Shown in pieces: positions 26,294-34,750 of a stretch of 64,000 bases of DNA; position 1 is the stretch's first letter; the number at the start of each line of letters is the position of its first letter. The notes under the pieces are model-generated. The model saw only the letters and a program-made list of their open reading frames with translations, was not told where the DNA came from and did not search any database. Source of the DNA: Mesorhizobium sp. 113-3-3 (GTDB lineage Bacteria; Pseudomonadota; Alphaproteobacteria; Rhizobiales; Rhizobiaceae); NCBI RefSeq assembly GCF_016756495.1, contig NZ_AP023243.1, positions 6,266,501-6,330,500 on the forward strand. Direction: 5' to 3'. The translations under genes were made by a program, and so were the position numbers.

Positions 26294-27462
26294 GCAAACA
26301 CCTCCTGCCTGACGGCCCCGAGTTTTTCCAAGCCATGCCGGATGGCGACATCCAGTGCCTTGACCTGCTGGCGATGGAAGGCGCCGCCATCGACGTCCCT
26401 GATATCGGTCGCCGCAGCCTCCAGGGCCCTGGCGAAACCGGCCGGATCGTCGGAGACGACGCAATTGTCGGGGCGATGCTCGATGCCGCGCAGCGAGCGG
26501 CTGGTGGCGACCGAAGGCAGGCCGAGCTCGAAGGTCTCGATGGTCTTCAACTGCACGCCGCTGCCGGCGGTGCTGATCAGCGGAATGACGGCAGCACCCG
26601 ACACGAAGGACGTGGCATCAGGGACACGGCCGACAAACGCGACGCCCGGATGTGTCGAGGTGATACCGGACGGTATGTGGCCGGCAATGCGGATGCGGAA
26701 ATCGGGACGCAGATGCGGCACCACCTTTCCCAGAAACCAGTCGAGGCCGATGCGGTTCGGCTGCCAGGTCCAGGTGCCGATCAACGCGGCGTCGCAGTCG
26801 ATCCGGCGCGGGCCATTCCGACCTGGCGCTTTGGCGCCGGTCACCAGGGGCAACGCCGCCGAGCGGTCATCGGAGGCGACGCCGAGTGCCGCGCGGTCTT
26901 CCTCGGCGAGCGTGAAGACAAAGCGCGCGCGGCGGCAGAGACGCTCTTCCACGATCTTTAGCAGCCTTGCCTCACGGCTGAACAGCAGGCGCTGGAACAG
27001 ACTACCGGCGGCAGCCGCGTTCTCCCGCGCCGAAAGATGCTCGACATTGTGGGCGACGAAGATCGAAGGCTTGTCTTTGAAGAGCTTTTCGAAGGCGCCG
27101 GCGAACTGCACGGAATTCAACACATAGCCATCGAACGGACCGGCTCGTTCGAGAGCGGCCTGGACATCGCGGTCGGACACCGCGCGCAGCTTGACCGACG
27201 CGAAGGTAAGGCCCGACAGCATTGCCTTGCCGACCCAGGCGAGCTTTTGCAGGGCAGAAGCGCTTTCGGTGCGCACGTCGATCGCACCCAGCACCACGGT
27301 GTCTTCCGGGTCGGCCGCGGCCTTCCCGGGCCAGGTGAAGCCTATGACCGTGACGCGCGCGCCAGCGCGCCGCAAAGCAGCGATGATCGCGGCATTGGCG
27401 ATCTCGTAGCCCGAGGCGAGAGCGCCATCGGGCACGATCGATGTGGCGAACAGCAGATGCAT
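26290..27462 (-). CDS. Glycosyltransferase, GT4-like (GT-B fold)
   Basis: 390 aa. N-terminal acceptor domain with the start MHLLFATSIVPDGALASGYE and AHNVEHLSARENA at about 140; C-terminal donor domain with ALIGTWTWQPNRIGLDWFL at about 230, FVGRVPDATSF and an acidic residue region KTIETFELGLPSVATSRS matching the E-x7-E area of GT4 enzymes. The layout matches family 4 transferases that keep sugar stereochemistry. First gene of the leftward three-gene operon and divergent from a GT2 gene. Sugar and linkage unknown. Confidence 0.85.
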   Translation of the reverse strand: MHLLFATSIVPDGALASGYEIANAAIIAALRRAGARVTVIGFTWPGKAAADPEDTVVLGAIDVRTESASALQKLAWVGKAMLSGLTFASVKLRAVSDRDVQAALERAGPFDGYVLNSVQFAGAFEKLFKDKPSIFVAHNVEHLSARENAAAAGSLFQRLLFSREARLLKIVEERLCRRARFVFTLAEEDRAALGVASDDRSAALPLVTGAKAPGRNGPRRIDCDAALIGTWTWQPNRIGLDWFLGKVVPHLRPDFRIRIAGHIPSGITSTHPGVAFVGRVPDATSFVSGAAVIPLISTAGSGVQLKTIETFELGLPSVATSRSLRGIEHRPDNCVVSDDPAGFARALEAAATDIRDVDGGAFHRQQVKALDVAIRHGLEKLGAVRQEVFA

Positions 27463-27633
27463 CTCACCTATCCTGTGGTGTAGCCGGTAGCAAAGCGCGG
27501 TGAACCCTTGATTAAGCGAGCACGGTCAGTGCCCGAAAGCCCCTGCCTGGCGGGCCTCTCCGCGCAAGGTGATTAACGAAACCTTATCATCGTGGTGCTA
27601 CCAGAGCGCGACTCACCATGTGGCTGGACACGG

Positions 27634-28632
27634 ATGATCCCTTTGCCATCGGATGGTTCGGTATCGATCGCTGGACGGTCTCCCCGGCTTAACGTCGAGG
27701 CTGTCGAAGCGGTCGTCACCTTGCCGACCTTCAAGCGGCCCGAACAGGTGCTGGAAACGCTGGCGTCGCTGCGCGCCCAGCGGACCGGCAGGCGCTTTGC
27801 CGTCATCGTCATGGAGAACGAAGCCGAGGCGCGGGAAGGCGCCAAGGCGGTGCTGCCGCTGTTGGAGCACGGCGAGATGCCGGGGATGGTCATCATCGCG
27901 CATGAGCGCGGCAATTGCAGCGCCTACAATGCCGGCTGGCAGGCGGCGGTTCTGCACTTTCCCAACTTCAGGCATCTGCTGGTCATCGACGATGACGAGA
28001 TCGCCGATCCGCACTGGCTGGAACGCATGTGCACGGCTGCCGAGACGCTCGGCGCCGATATTGTCGGCGGCCCGCAGGTGCCCGTCTTCGCAGACGCTGC
28101 CCATGTGAGATGGGCCGAGCATCCGGTGTTCGCGCCGCCCTACCGGGAAACCGGGCGCGTGCCGGCGCTCTATTCGTCCGGCAATCTTCTGGTCGGGCGC
28201 AACGTGCTGGTCGCCATGGGACCGCCCTTCCTCGACCTGAAGTTCAATTTCATGGGCGGCGGCGATTCCGACTTTCTCAGCCGGTCGGCGCAAAGAGGCT
28301 TTGTGCTCGGCTGGTGCGCGGAGGCCAAGGTTCGCGAGACCGTCCCGGCGCGGCGCGTCGCGGCCGACTGGATCCGCGCCCGCAGCCTGCGCAACGGCGT
28401 CATCTCGACACTGGTCGAGAAGAAGAAGCGCGCCGGCACGCCGCTGGCCGGCGCCAAGGTGTTCGCGAAGAGCCTGGCGCTGCTTGCCGCCGCGCCGTTT
28501 CGCGGCCTGATCCGGCTGGCACGGACCGGATCGCCGGCGATCGCCATCTACCCCGTCCATGTGGCGCTCGGCCGCGTGTTGGCCGAATTCGGATATGCCA
28601 ATGAGCAGTATCGCCAGCCCGAGAAAAACTGA
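27634..28632 (+). CDS. Glycosyltransferase family 2
   Basis: 332 aa from ATG 27634; GTG 27592 in the same frame is possible, and neither has a good ribosome site. A GT-A domain begins VVTLPTFKRPEQVLETLASL and has the nucleotide/metal motif VIDDDEIADPHWL near residue 120 and a later GGGDSDFLSR that fits the ED-type acceptor motif. The C-terminus has a hydrophobic stretch (SLALLAAAPFRGLIRLA) that may anchor it to the membrane. It overlaps the following Wzy-like gene by 32 bases. Donor and acceptor unknown. Confidence 0.85.
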   Translation: MIPLPSDGSVSIAGRSPRLNVEAVEAVVTLPTFKRPEQVLETLASLRAQRTGRRFAVIVMENEAEAREGAKAVLPLLEHGEMPGMVIIAHERGNCSAYNAGWQAAVLHFPNFRHLLVIDDDEIADPHWLERMCTAAETLGADIVGGPQVPVFADAAHVRWAEHPVFAPPYRETGRVPALYSSGNLLVGRNVLVAMGPPFLDLKFNFMGGGDSDFLSRSAQRGFVLGWCAEAKVRETVPARRVAADWIRARSLRNGVISTLVEKKKRAGTPLAGAKVFAKSLALLAAAPFRGLIRLARTGSPAIAIYPVHVALGRVLAEFGYANEQYRQPEKN

Positions 28633-29929
28633 GCGCGCCCCGCTCAGCGACGCGTTCACGCGCGACGGCGTGGCGACGGCTGTCGCCGCACTGCTGTTCA
28701 CCGTCATCATGGTGTCCTTCCGCCCGTTCCAGCCGGCCGGTGCCGAACTTACCGGCGACGGCGGCGACATCGTCAACCAGCTCGGCTTCGGTTCACTCGG
28801 CGCCATTTCGATCTTCTCGCTGCTGGCCTTTGCCGATCCGCGCATCGTGCGCTCGCTGCTCAGCCCGTCCTGGGTGCTGATGTTGGGCTTCTTTTTCCTG
28901 TCGGTCGTGCTGGCGACAGACCCGCCCTCGGCGATGCGCGCCGCGTCCTTCACCATGATCGGCATCCTGACCATGGCAACGATCCTGGCGCTGCCGCGCG
29001 ATGCCGAGTCCTTTTCGAAAGTGATCATCTTCACCGCCGTGGTGGTGATGGGACTTTCCTATGTCGGCCTGATCGTCTTCCCGCACGAAGCGCTGCACAC
29101 GGCCGATTCCCAGGAGCCCGAGCATGCCGGCCTTTGGCGCGGCGTGTTCACCCACAAGAACATCGCCGGCCCGATCATGGCCTGCTTCAGTTTCGCCGGC
29201 CTCTATCTCTACCGGCGCGGGCAACGCTGGTGGGGCGCGGGCATCTTCTGCGCGGCGATGATCTTCATGCTGCACACCGGCTCCAAGACCACTGCCGGCC
29301 TGGTGCCGTTCTCGATCCTGATCGTGATGTTTCCGAGCCTGATGGGCATGCGGCTCGGCACGCCGATCCTGTTTGCGCTGGCGATCATCGCCACCGCAGT
29401 CGGCACGCTGGGCATCGTCTTCCTGCCGCCGGTGAAGCATCTGGCGGCGATCTATTTCCCCGACCTGACCTATACCGGGCGCACGACGCTGTGGGAGTTC
29501 GCCGGCTCGATGCTGGCGAAGAAGCCATGGACCGGCTACGGCTATGAGAGTTTCTGGGGCACGCCGCTGCTGCTCAACCAGGACCAGCCCTTCGATAGGC
29601 CGTGGGACATCCGGACCATCGTGCACGGCCATGACGGCTATCTCGACATCGCCGTGCTGATGGGCATCCCTGCCCTTTGCGTGGCGGTCTACACTTTCCT
29701 GATCGCGCCGCTGCGCGACTACATGCGCATTCCGCTGCGCAAGGAAAACATCTATCTCGGCGACTTCTTCATGATGGTGGTGCTGTTCACCGCGCTCAAT
29801 GCTTTCCTCGAAAGCTTCTTCTTCCATCGCGGCGACCCGGTCTGGCTGTTCTTCGTGCTCGGCGTGCTTGGCCTGAGGCAGGTGTCGCTGCGGCCGATCG
29901 CGGTGCGCAGTCTTTCCCGGCCAGCCTGA
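28601..29929 (+). CDS. O-antigen ligase/Wzy-family polysaccharide polymerase (ExoQ-like)
   Basis: 442 aa from ATG 28601, with its start inside the GT2 gene. About 10-12 hydrophobic segments are seen. The large periplasmic loop typical of the Wzy_C/WaaL family contains FTHKNIAGPIMA, the TYTGRTTLWEFA motif and the HGHDGYLDIAVLMG segment with conserved histidines, as in ExoQ of Rhizobium. It probably polymerises repeat units of the exopolysaccharide made by this locus. Last gene of the rightward part; proC begins 60 bases later. Confidence 0.87.
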   Translation: MSSIASPRKTERAPLSDAFTRDGVATAVAALLFTVIMVSFRPFQPAGAELTGDGGDIVNQLGFGSLGAISIFSLLAFADPRIVRSLLSPSWVLMLGFFFLSVVLATDPPSAMRAASFTMIGILTMATILALPRDAESFSKVIIFTAVVVMGLSYVGLIVFPHEALHTADSQEPEHAGLWRGVFTHKNIAGPIMACFSFAGLYLYRRGQRWWGAGIFCAAMIFMLHTGSKTTAGLVPFSILIVMFPSLMGMRLGTPILFALAIIATAVGTLGIVFLPPVKHLAAIYFPDLTYTGRTTLWEFAGSMLAKKPWTGYGYESFWGTPLLLNQDQPFDRPWDIRTIVHGHDGYLDIAVLMGIPALCVAVYTFLIAPLRDYMRIPLRKENIYLGDFFMMVVLFTALNAFLESFFFHRGDPVWLFFVLGVLGLRQVSLRPIAVRSLSRPA

Positions 29930-29965
29930 CAGGGGCTTCCCCAGAGAACCGCGAGCGTCTATGTC

Positions 29966-29987
29966 AAAGCCTCCTTCGGAGGGCTTT
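29966..29987 (+). promoter_or_regulatory. Hairpin covering the ribosome site of proC
   Basis: AAAGCCTCC (29966-29974), loop TTC, GGAGGGCTTT (29978-29987), 9 base pairs with one bulged G. The Shine-Dalgarno GGAGG of proC (ATG 29990) forms the 3' strand, so the fold would hide it. It may alternatively be a terminator for the wzy-like gene, as TTT follows the stem only weakly. Confidence 0.5.
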
Positions 29988-29989
29988 CG

Positions 29990-30805
29990 ATGACGATCAG
30001 GCTTGTTCTCGCCGGCTGCGGCAATATGGGTTACGCCATGCTCTCGGGCTGGCTGAAATCCGGCAAGCTTGCGCCGTCGGCGGTCTTCGTGGTCGAGCCC
30101 AATGCGGAGCTGCGCCAGCGCGCTGCAACGCTTGGCTGCGCCACATCAGCGGATGCCAGTGAGATTCCAGCCGATGCGGTGCCCGATCTCGTCGTCATCG
30201 CGGTAAAACCCCAGGTGATCCGCGACGTCACCGCCGACTACAAGCGTTTCGGCGACGGCCGTACCACCTTCGTCAGCATTGCCGCCGGCACGCCGGTCGC
30301 CACCTTCGAGGACATCCTCGGCAACCGCGCGCCTGTCGTGCGCTGCATGCCCAACACCCCGGCTTCCATCGGCAAGGGCATGATGGTGGTGTTTTCCAAC
30401 CCGCTCGTCTCCGATGACACCAAGCGCTTTGTCGCCGACCTGCTGTCGGCGAGCGGCGAAGTGGCCACCATCGACGATGAAGGCCTGATGGATGCGGTGA
30501 CGGCCGTATCGGGATCGGGGCCAGCCTACATCTTCCATTTCATCGAAGCGCTGACCGTGGCCGCCGAAAAGGCGGGACTGCCTACGGCAACCGCCAGGCT
30601 GCTCGCCATGCAGACCGTCTATGGCGCCGCCTCGCTCGCCGTCGAAAGCCAGGAAGACCCCGGCGTGCTGCGCCAGCAGGTGACCAGCCCGAACGGCACG
30701 ACGGCTGCAGCTCTTGGCGTTCTGATGGGCGAGGATCGGTTGACCAATTTGCTGACTCAGGCGGTTGAGGCGGCGCGACTGCGGTCGATCGAGCTGGGGA
30801 AGTAA
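29990..30805 (+). CDS. proC: Pyrroline-5-carboxylate reductase
   Basis: 271 aa, usual length. It reduces pyrroline-5-carboxylate to proline with NAD(P)H. N-terminal Rossmann motif LVLAGCGNMGYAMLSGWL at residues 4-21, VVIAVKPQVI near 67, RCMPNTPASIGKG near 118, and the family signature region AVSGSGPAYIFHFIEAL near 168-184 with QQVTSPNGTT near 226. Starts with ATG 29990 with GGAGG in a hairpin. Convergent with the SAF oxidoreductase gene with only 4 bases between stops. Confidence 0.96.
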   Translation: MTIRLVLAGCGNMGYAMLSGWLKSGKLAPSAVFVVEPNAELRQRAATLGCATSADASEIPADAVPDLVVIAVKPQVIRDVTADYKRFGDGRTTFVSIAAGTPVATFEDILGNRAPVVRCMPNTPASIGKGMMVVFSNPLVSDDTKRFVADLLSASGEVATIDDEGLMDAVTAVSGSGPAYIFHFIEALTVAAEKAGLPTATARLLAMQTVYGAASLAVESQEDPGVLRQQVTSPNGTTAAALGVLMGEDRLTNLLTQAVEAARLRSIELGK

Positions 30806-30809
30806 GCCC

Positions 30810-32126
30810 TCAGTTCGCTCCGTACAGCATCTCGTCCTGCAGCCGGCGCAAGGCGAACAGCCTCGTCGTCCGGTCGGGCGCGGCATTGTCGGCGGTCAGC
30901 AACTCGCCCTTCCTGACCTGTTTCAGCACCTTGCCGCCCTCGAGCAGGCCGACCGGTACGGCGTGCTGGGCGCGGGCTTCGCCGACGGTCATCGTCCAGG
31001 AGCGATAGCAGGTCTCGCCGATCGCATCGAAGCTCTCGCCGGCTGCCAGGTCGCGCTTGGCGACCGCGCAGACTTCGGCGACCGGCCTTGGCAGCGGCAC
31101 CATGTCGGGCTTGCCGGACAGCATGATGCGGGCGGCGGTCAGCGGCACTTCCAGTGACGTCAGATGATAGGGCCGGAACAGGCTGTAATAGGGACCGTGG
31201 CCGATATGCAGATCGTCCATGCGCTCGATGATGCGCGGATGCGTGGCCTCGACGATGACGAAGACGCCGGGCGCCACGCCCTTGCCGATGGTGTAGTCGA
31301 CGACGCCTTTTTTCAACAACAGCCCGCCATCCTCGCGCGGGATCAGCACCTTGACGAGATCGTCGCGGTCGGCCTTCGGGCCGTGCATGCCCGGCACGTC
31401 GGGCACCAGGCCGGTGGCGTTGGCGATGGCGCACATCTCGACCATGGTTTTCGAGCCGTCGACGAACTCGACCAGCATGCGCGGGTTCATGTTGCGGCGG
31501 ATCGCTTCCTCGCGATAGTCGTCGGGCATGGCGTCGTGGTTGAGCGGATTGTTCTTGCCCTTGCCGGCCGAGACGATGGTCAGGCCGAGTGCGGTGGCGA
31601 ACTCGATCAGCTCCATGCAGCTCGACGGCTCGTCGCCGGCGCCGACCGAATAGACGACGCCGAGCCGATCGGCCTGCTGCTTGAGATAGCAGCCGATGGT
31701 GACGTCGGCCTCGACATTCATCATCACCAGATGCTTGCCGTGCTCCATCGCCATCAGGTCGAAATCCGCGGCGACGCCCGGCTTGCCGGTGGCATCGATG
31801 ACGACGTCGATCAGCGGATTGGTGACCAGCATCTCGTTGGAGGTGATGGCGATCTTTCCCGCCTCGATGGCTGCGGTGACTTTGGATGCCGCGTCTGCCT
31901 CGACCGCCATCGCCTCGTCGCCATAGGCTATGCGGATGGCGTCACGCGCGGTGTGCGGGCGGCGGGTGGAGACGGCGCAGACCGAAATGCCCGGCATCAG
32001 CATGCCTTGCGTGACAAGGTCGGTGCCCATTTCGCCCGAACCGATGACGCCGATGCGCACCGGACGACCCTCGGCGGCACGGCTGGCGAGATCGCGGGCA
32101 AGCCCGGTCAAGGCGACATTGGTCAT
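30810..32126 (-). CDS. NAD(P)-dependent oxidoreductase, homoserine-dehydrogenase-like, with C-terminal SAF domain
   Basis: 438 aa from ATG 32126; a longer frame to 32330 adds residues without family character. The N-terminal NAD(P)-binding fold has RIGVIGSGEMGTDLV near residue 23 and VVIDATGKPGVAADF near 108. A catalytic domain follows, with SVGAGDEPSSCMELIEFA and AGKGKNNPLNHDAMPD. The C-terminus (about 350-415) is a SAF-like domain, which has led to FlgA labels for such proteins; it is not a flagellar gene. It is divergent from a galactitol-type PTS permease across 344 bases, so it probably acts on the imported sugar or polyol phosphate. Exact reaction unknown. Confidence 0.78.
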   Translation of the reverse strand: MTNVALTGLARDLASRAAEGRPVRIGVIGSGEMGTDLVTQGMLMPGISVCAVSTRRPHTARDAIRIAYGDEAMAVEADAASKVTAAIEAGKIAITSNEMLVTNPLIDVVIDATGKPGVAADFDLMAMEHGKHLVMMNVEADVTIGCYLKQQADRLGVVYSVGAGDEPSSCMELIEFATALGLTIVSAGKGKNNPLNHDAMPDDYREEAIRRNMNPRMLVEFVDGSKTMVEMCAIANATGLVPDVPGMHGPKADRDDLVKVLIPREDGGLLLKKGVVDYTIGKGVAPGVFVIVEATHPRIIERMDDLHIGHGPYYSLFRPYHLTSLEVPLTAARIMLSGKPDMVPLPRPVAEVCAVAKRDLAAGESFDAIGETCYRSWTMTVGEARAQHAVPVGLLEGGKVLKQVRKGELLTADNAAPDRTTRLFALRRLQDEMLYGAN

Positions 32127-32470
32127 GGGTGAGATGTCCACAGCTTCTTCGTTTGCGGCCGGATTAGCAGGGACAGGTCGCGTGTGCCAATGAAACCGCG
32201 CGCGAGCGGCGATTCCCGGCGAAAATGACCGGGGAAAGGCATCTGCGCCCTGGCCGATTGGCCCAAAGGGTTGCCAATTGACATTGTTGTGAACAGCCCC
32301 AATAAAACATTCGTTTGCTAACAAAGGCAAATGTTCACTGGACGAACGCTCGGAGGGGTATTCGTCTCACGGCAATCTGGGGAGTGCCTTTGCGCCGAGC
32401 TGGCGGCAAAGGCGTTGAATGAGATCAAGGAGCATCGCGAGGCATAGGCTCGGGGCTCCAGGGAGGAAGA
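32127..32470. promoter_or_regulatory. Divergent control region of the SAF oxidoreductase and PTS operon
   Basis: 344 bases. An AT-rich core at 32280-32340 contains an imperfect inverted repeat, AACATTCGTTTGC (32306-32318) and GCAAATGTT (32327-32335), a candidate operator. A further GTTGTGAAC near 32285-32293 and GTTCAC at 32334-32339 form another inverted pair. No regulator gene adjoins. The rightward PTS gene has ribosome site GGGAGGAAG before ATG 32471. Confidence 0.45.
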
Positions 32471-33877
32471 ATGGATACTGTTCTCGCTGGCCTCAAGGGG
32501 GCCATCGACACGCTCGGCGCGACAATCCTGCTGCCGATCGTCATTTTCATCATAGCCGTGGTCTTGGGCGCCAAGGTCAACAAGGCCTTTCGTGCCGCCG
32601 TCACCATCGGCGTCGCCTTCATCGGTATCAATCTCGTGCTTGGCCTGATGTTCACATCGATCGGTGACGTCGCCAAAGCCATCGTCACCAACACCGGCAT
32701 CCATCGCGACATCATCGATGTCGGCTGGCCCTCGGCGGCGGCGATCGCCTTCGGCTCGTCGGTCGGCCTGTGGGTCATTCCGGTCGGCATCCTGGTCAAC
32801 ATCGTGCTCTTGCTCACGCGCATGACGCGCACGCTCAATGTCGACGTCTGGAATTTCTGGCACTTCGCCTTTGTCGGCTCGCTCGTCGTCGCCGCCACCA
32901 ACAATCTGGGCTACGGCATTGCCATTGCCGCCCTCGTCGCGGCACTGTCGCTGCTGTTCGCCGACTGGTCGGCGCGCGCGGTGCAGCAGTTCTACGGCGT
33001 GCCCGGCATTTCGGTGCCGCATCTCGCCTCGGCGCAGATCCTGCCGATCGCCATCATCCTGAACTGGATCATGGACCGCATTCCCGGCATCAACCGCATC
33101 AACATCAACACCGAAACCATCGAGCGCCGCTTCGGCGTGTTCGGTGAGCCTGTCGTGCTTGGCCTGATCATCGGCCTCGTGCTCGGCGCCATCGCCTTCT
33201 ACAATGCGGGCGATCTCGGCACGGTGCTGGCCAAGGTGCTGGGCACCGGCATGACGCTGGCGGCGGTGATGCTGCTCCTGCCGCGTATGGTGAAGATCCT
33301 GATGGAAGGCCTGCTTCCGGTTTCCGACGCGGCGCAGGAATTCGTGCGCAAGCGCACCGGCGACCGCGAGCTGCTCGTCGGCCTCGATTCGGCGATCCTG
33401 ATCGGCCATCCCGCGGCGATCTCGTCGTCGCTGATCCTGGTGCCGATCGCCATCATCCTGTCGGTGATCCTGCCGGGCAACCGCGTCATCCTGTTCGCCG
33501 ACCTGGCGGTCATCCCGTTCATCGTCGCCATGACCGCGCCGCTGGTCAAAGGCAATGTGTTCCGCATGGTGGTGATCGGCACGGTGACGCTGGCGATCGG
33601 CTTCTATGTCGCCAATGCGCTGGCGCCGCTGTTCACAAGTGCGGCCGTCGCCTCGGGCTTCAAGCTGCCGGCGGATGCACTTCAGATCACCTCGGTGGTC
33701 GACGGCTTCCTGTGGGTTCCCTATGTCATCATCGAGGCGATCCAGGGGCTGGGGCTGGTCGGTATCATCGTGATCGCCGTGGTCATCGCGGCGCTGTTCG
33801 TCCTCTATCGCCGCAATCCGCTCGGCTGGGAGCGGGCGGCGGGCGCCGAGGACGAGCCGGCCGAAGGCACCGCCTAA
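32471..33877 (+). CDS. PTS galactitol-family transporter subunit IIC
   Basis: 468 aa integral membrane protein with about 10-12 hydrophobic segments. The N-terminus DTVLAGLKGAIDTLGATILL and the following LPIVIFIIAVVLGAKVNKAF match GatC-type permeases (PTS-Gat family), as do the later GVPGISVPHLASAQILPIA and IMDRIPGINRINI segments. It should carry a sugar or polyol across the inner membrane with phosphorylation by IIA and IIB, encoded next. The transported sugar is not evident; family members take galactitol, arabitol or others. Separated from the IIA gene by a 12-bp-stem hairpin. Confidence 0.88.
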   Translation: MDTVLAGLKGAIDTLGATILLPIVIFIIAVVLGAKVNKAFRAAVTIGVAFIGINLVLGLMFTSIGDVAKAIVTNTGIHRDIIDVGWPSAAAIAFGSSVGLWVIPVGILVNIVLLLTRMTRTLNVDVWNFWHFAFVGSLVVAATNNLGYGIAIAALVAALSLLFADWSARAVQQFYGVPGISVPHLASAQILPIAIILNWIMDRIPGINRININTETIERRFGVFGEPVVLGLIIGLVLGAIAFYNAGDLGTVLAKVLGTGMTLAAVMLLLPRMVKILMEGLLPVSDAAQEFVRKRTGDRELLVGLDSAILIGHPAAISSSLILVPIAIILSVILPGNRVILFADLAVIPFIVAMTAPLVKGNVFRMVVIGTVTLAIGFYVANALAPLFTSAAVASGFKLPADALQITSVVDGFLWVPYVIIEAIQGLGLVGIIVIAVVIAALFVLYRRNPLGWERAAGAEDEPAEGTA

Positions 33878-33901
33878 CCGCCATCGCCTTCAATTCGAAA
33901 C

Positions 33902-33930
33902 GATCGTGCGCCCTCTGCGGGCGTACGATC
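33902..33930 (+). other. Intercistronic hairpin between PTS IIC and IIA
   Basis: GATCGTGCGCCC (33902-33913), loop TCTGC, GGGCGTACGATC (33919-33930): 12 pairs in RNA including one G-U wobble. No T-run follows. A stable hairpin in this place may slow 3' decay of the IIC message or attenuate transcription so that IIA/IIB levels differ from IIC. Confidence 0.6.
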
Positions 33931-33946
33931 CACAACGGAGCAAGAC

Positions 33947-34408
33947 ATGTCCGACGGCCTCTTGCAGCTTCTGGATCCCGAAGCGATCGTGCTCGGATCC
34001 GATGCCTCGACCAATGAGGAGATCATCCGCGTCCTGGCCGGCCGGCTGGAAGCACTGGGCTATGTCAAAAGCTCCTATGCCGATGCGGTCGTGCGCCGCG
34101 AAATGACCATTCCGACGGGGCTGCCGCTGGAGCGCGCCGACAATGTCGCGGTGCCGCACACCGATCCCGAACATGTGCTGAAGCCCGGCATCGCCATGGG
34201 CACGCTCAAGAAACCAGTGACCTTCGCCAACATGGAAGACCCCGACGAGAAGCTGCCGGTGGGCTTCGTCTTCCTGCTTGCCATCAATGACAAGGACAAG
34301 CAGATTGAAGCGCTGCAGTCCGTCATGGCCACCATCCAGAATCCCGACGCATTGGACGGCTTGAGGTCGGCCAGGACGCTTGACGACGTGCGCGCCGTGC
34401 TCGGCTGA
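33947..34408 (+). CDS. PTS sugar transporter subunit IIA (fructose/mannitol/galactitol type)
   Basis: 153 aa. The phosphorylation motif is GLPLERADNVAVPHTDPEHV, with His71 as the expected phospho-acceptor, and a second His nearby at 76, as in GatA and FruA IIA domains. Residues 80-153 complete the domain. It passes phosphate from HPr to the IIB protein encoded 20 bases downstream. HPr and enzyme I genes are not in the window. Confidence 0.9.
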   Translation: MSDGLLQLLDPEAIVLGSDASTNEEIIRVLAGRLEALGYVKSSYADAVVRREMTIPTGLPLERADNVAVPHTDPEHVLKPGIAMGTLKKPVTFANMEDPDEKLPVGFVFLLAINDKDKQIEALQSVMATIQNPDALDGLRSARTLDDVRAVLG

Positions 34409-34428
34409 AACCCAAGGAGAAGCAAGAG

Positions 34429-34716
34429 ATGTCCAGACAGAAAACAATTCTCTTTGCCTGCGGCACCGGCATCGCGACGTCGACCGCGGTCAACGTGGCC
34501 GTCACCGAGGCGATGAAGAAGCGCGGCCTCACTTTCAACGCCCAGCAGGCGAAGGCCACCGAAGTGCCGGGGCTGGCCGACAGCGTCGACTTCATCGTCG
34601 CCACCACGCCGATCTCGGCTTCGGTAACCAAACCAGTCATCAAGGGCCTCGCCTTCCTCACCGGCGTCGGAAAGGACAAGGTGCTCGACGAGATAGAGGC
34701 GCAGCTGCGCAAGTAG
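34429..34716 (+). CDS. PTS sugar transporter subunit IIB (galactitol type)
   Basis: 95 aa. The phospho-cysteine loop ILFACGTGIATSTAV at residues 7-21 has the active-site Cys at 11 followed by GTG, as in GatB. The remaining sequence forms a small alpha/beta domain (VDFIVATTPI and VIKGLAFLTG). It receives phosphate from IIA and gives it to the sugar in IIC. Last gene of the PTS operon; convergent with a multicopper oxidase gene. Confidence 0.9.
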   Translation: MSRQKTILFACGTGIATSTAVNVAVTEAMKKRGLTFNAQQAKATEVPGLADSVDFIVATTPISASVTKPVIKGLAFLTGVGKDKVLDEIEAQLRK

Positions 34717-34728
34717 TCGCGGGCGACG

Positions 34729-34747
34729 CAGCCTGGCGACCAGGCTG
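34729..34747. terminator. Hairpin between the PTS IIB and multicopper oxidase genes
   Basis: Perfect 8-bp arms CAGCCTGG (34729-34736) and CCAGGCTG (34740-34747) with loop CGA in a convergent gap of 34 bases. No T-run, so termination is only suggested by position. Confidence 0.45.
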
Positions 34748-34750
34748 ACC

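Noticed and set aside
30810..32126. Flagellar P-ring protein FlgA
   Set aside because: Only the C-terminal SAF-like domain resembles FlgA; the N-terminal part is an NAD(P)-binding oxidoreductase and no flagellar genes are near.
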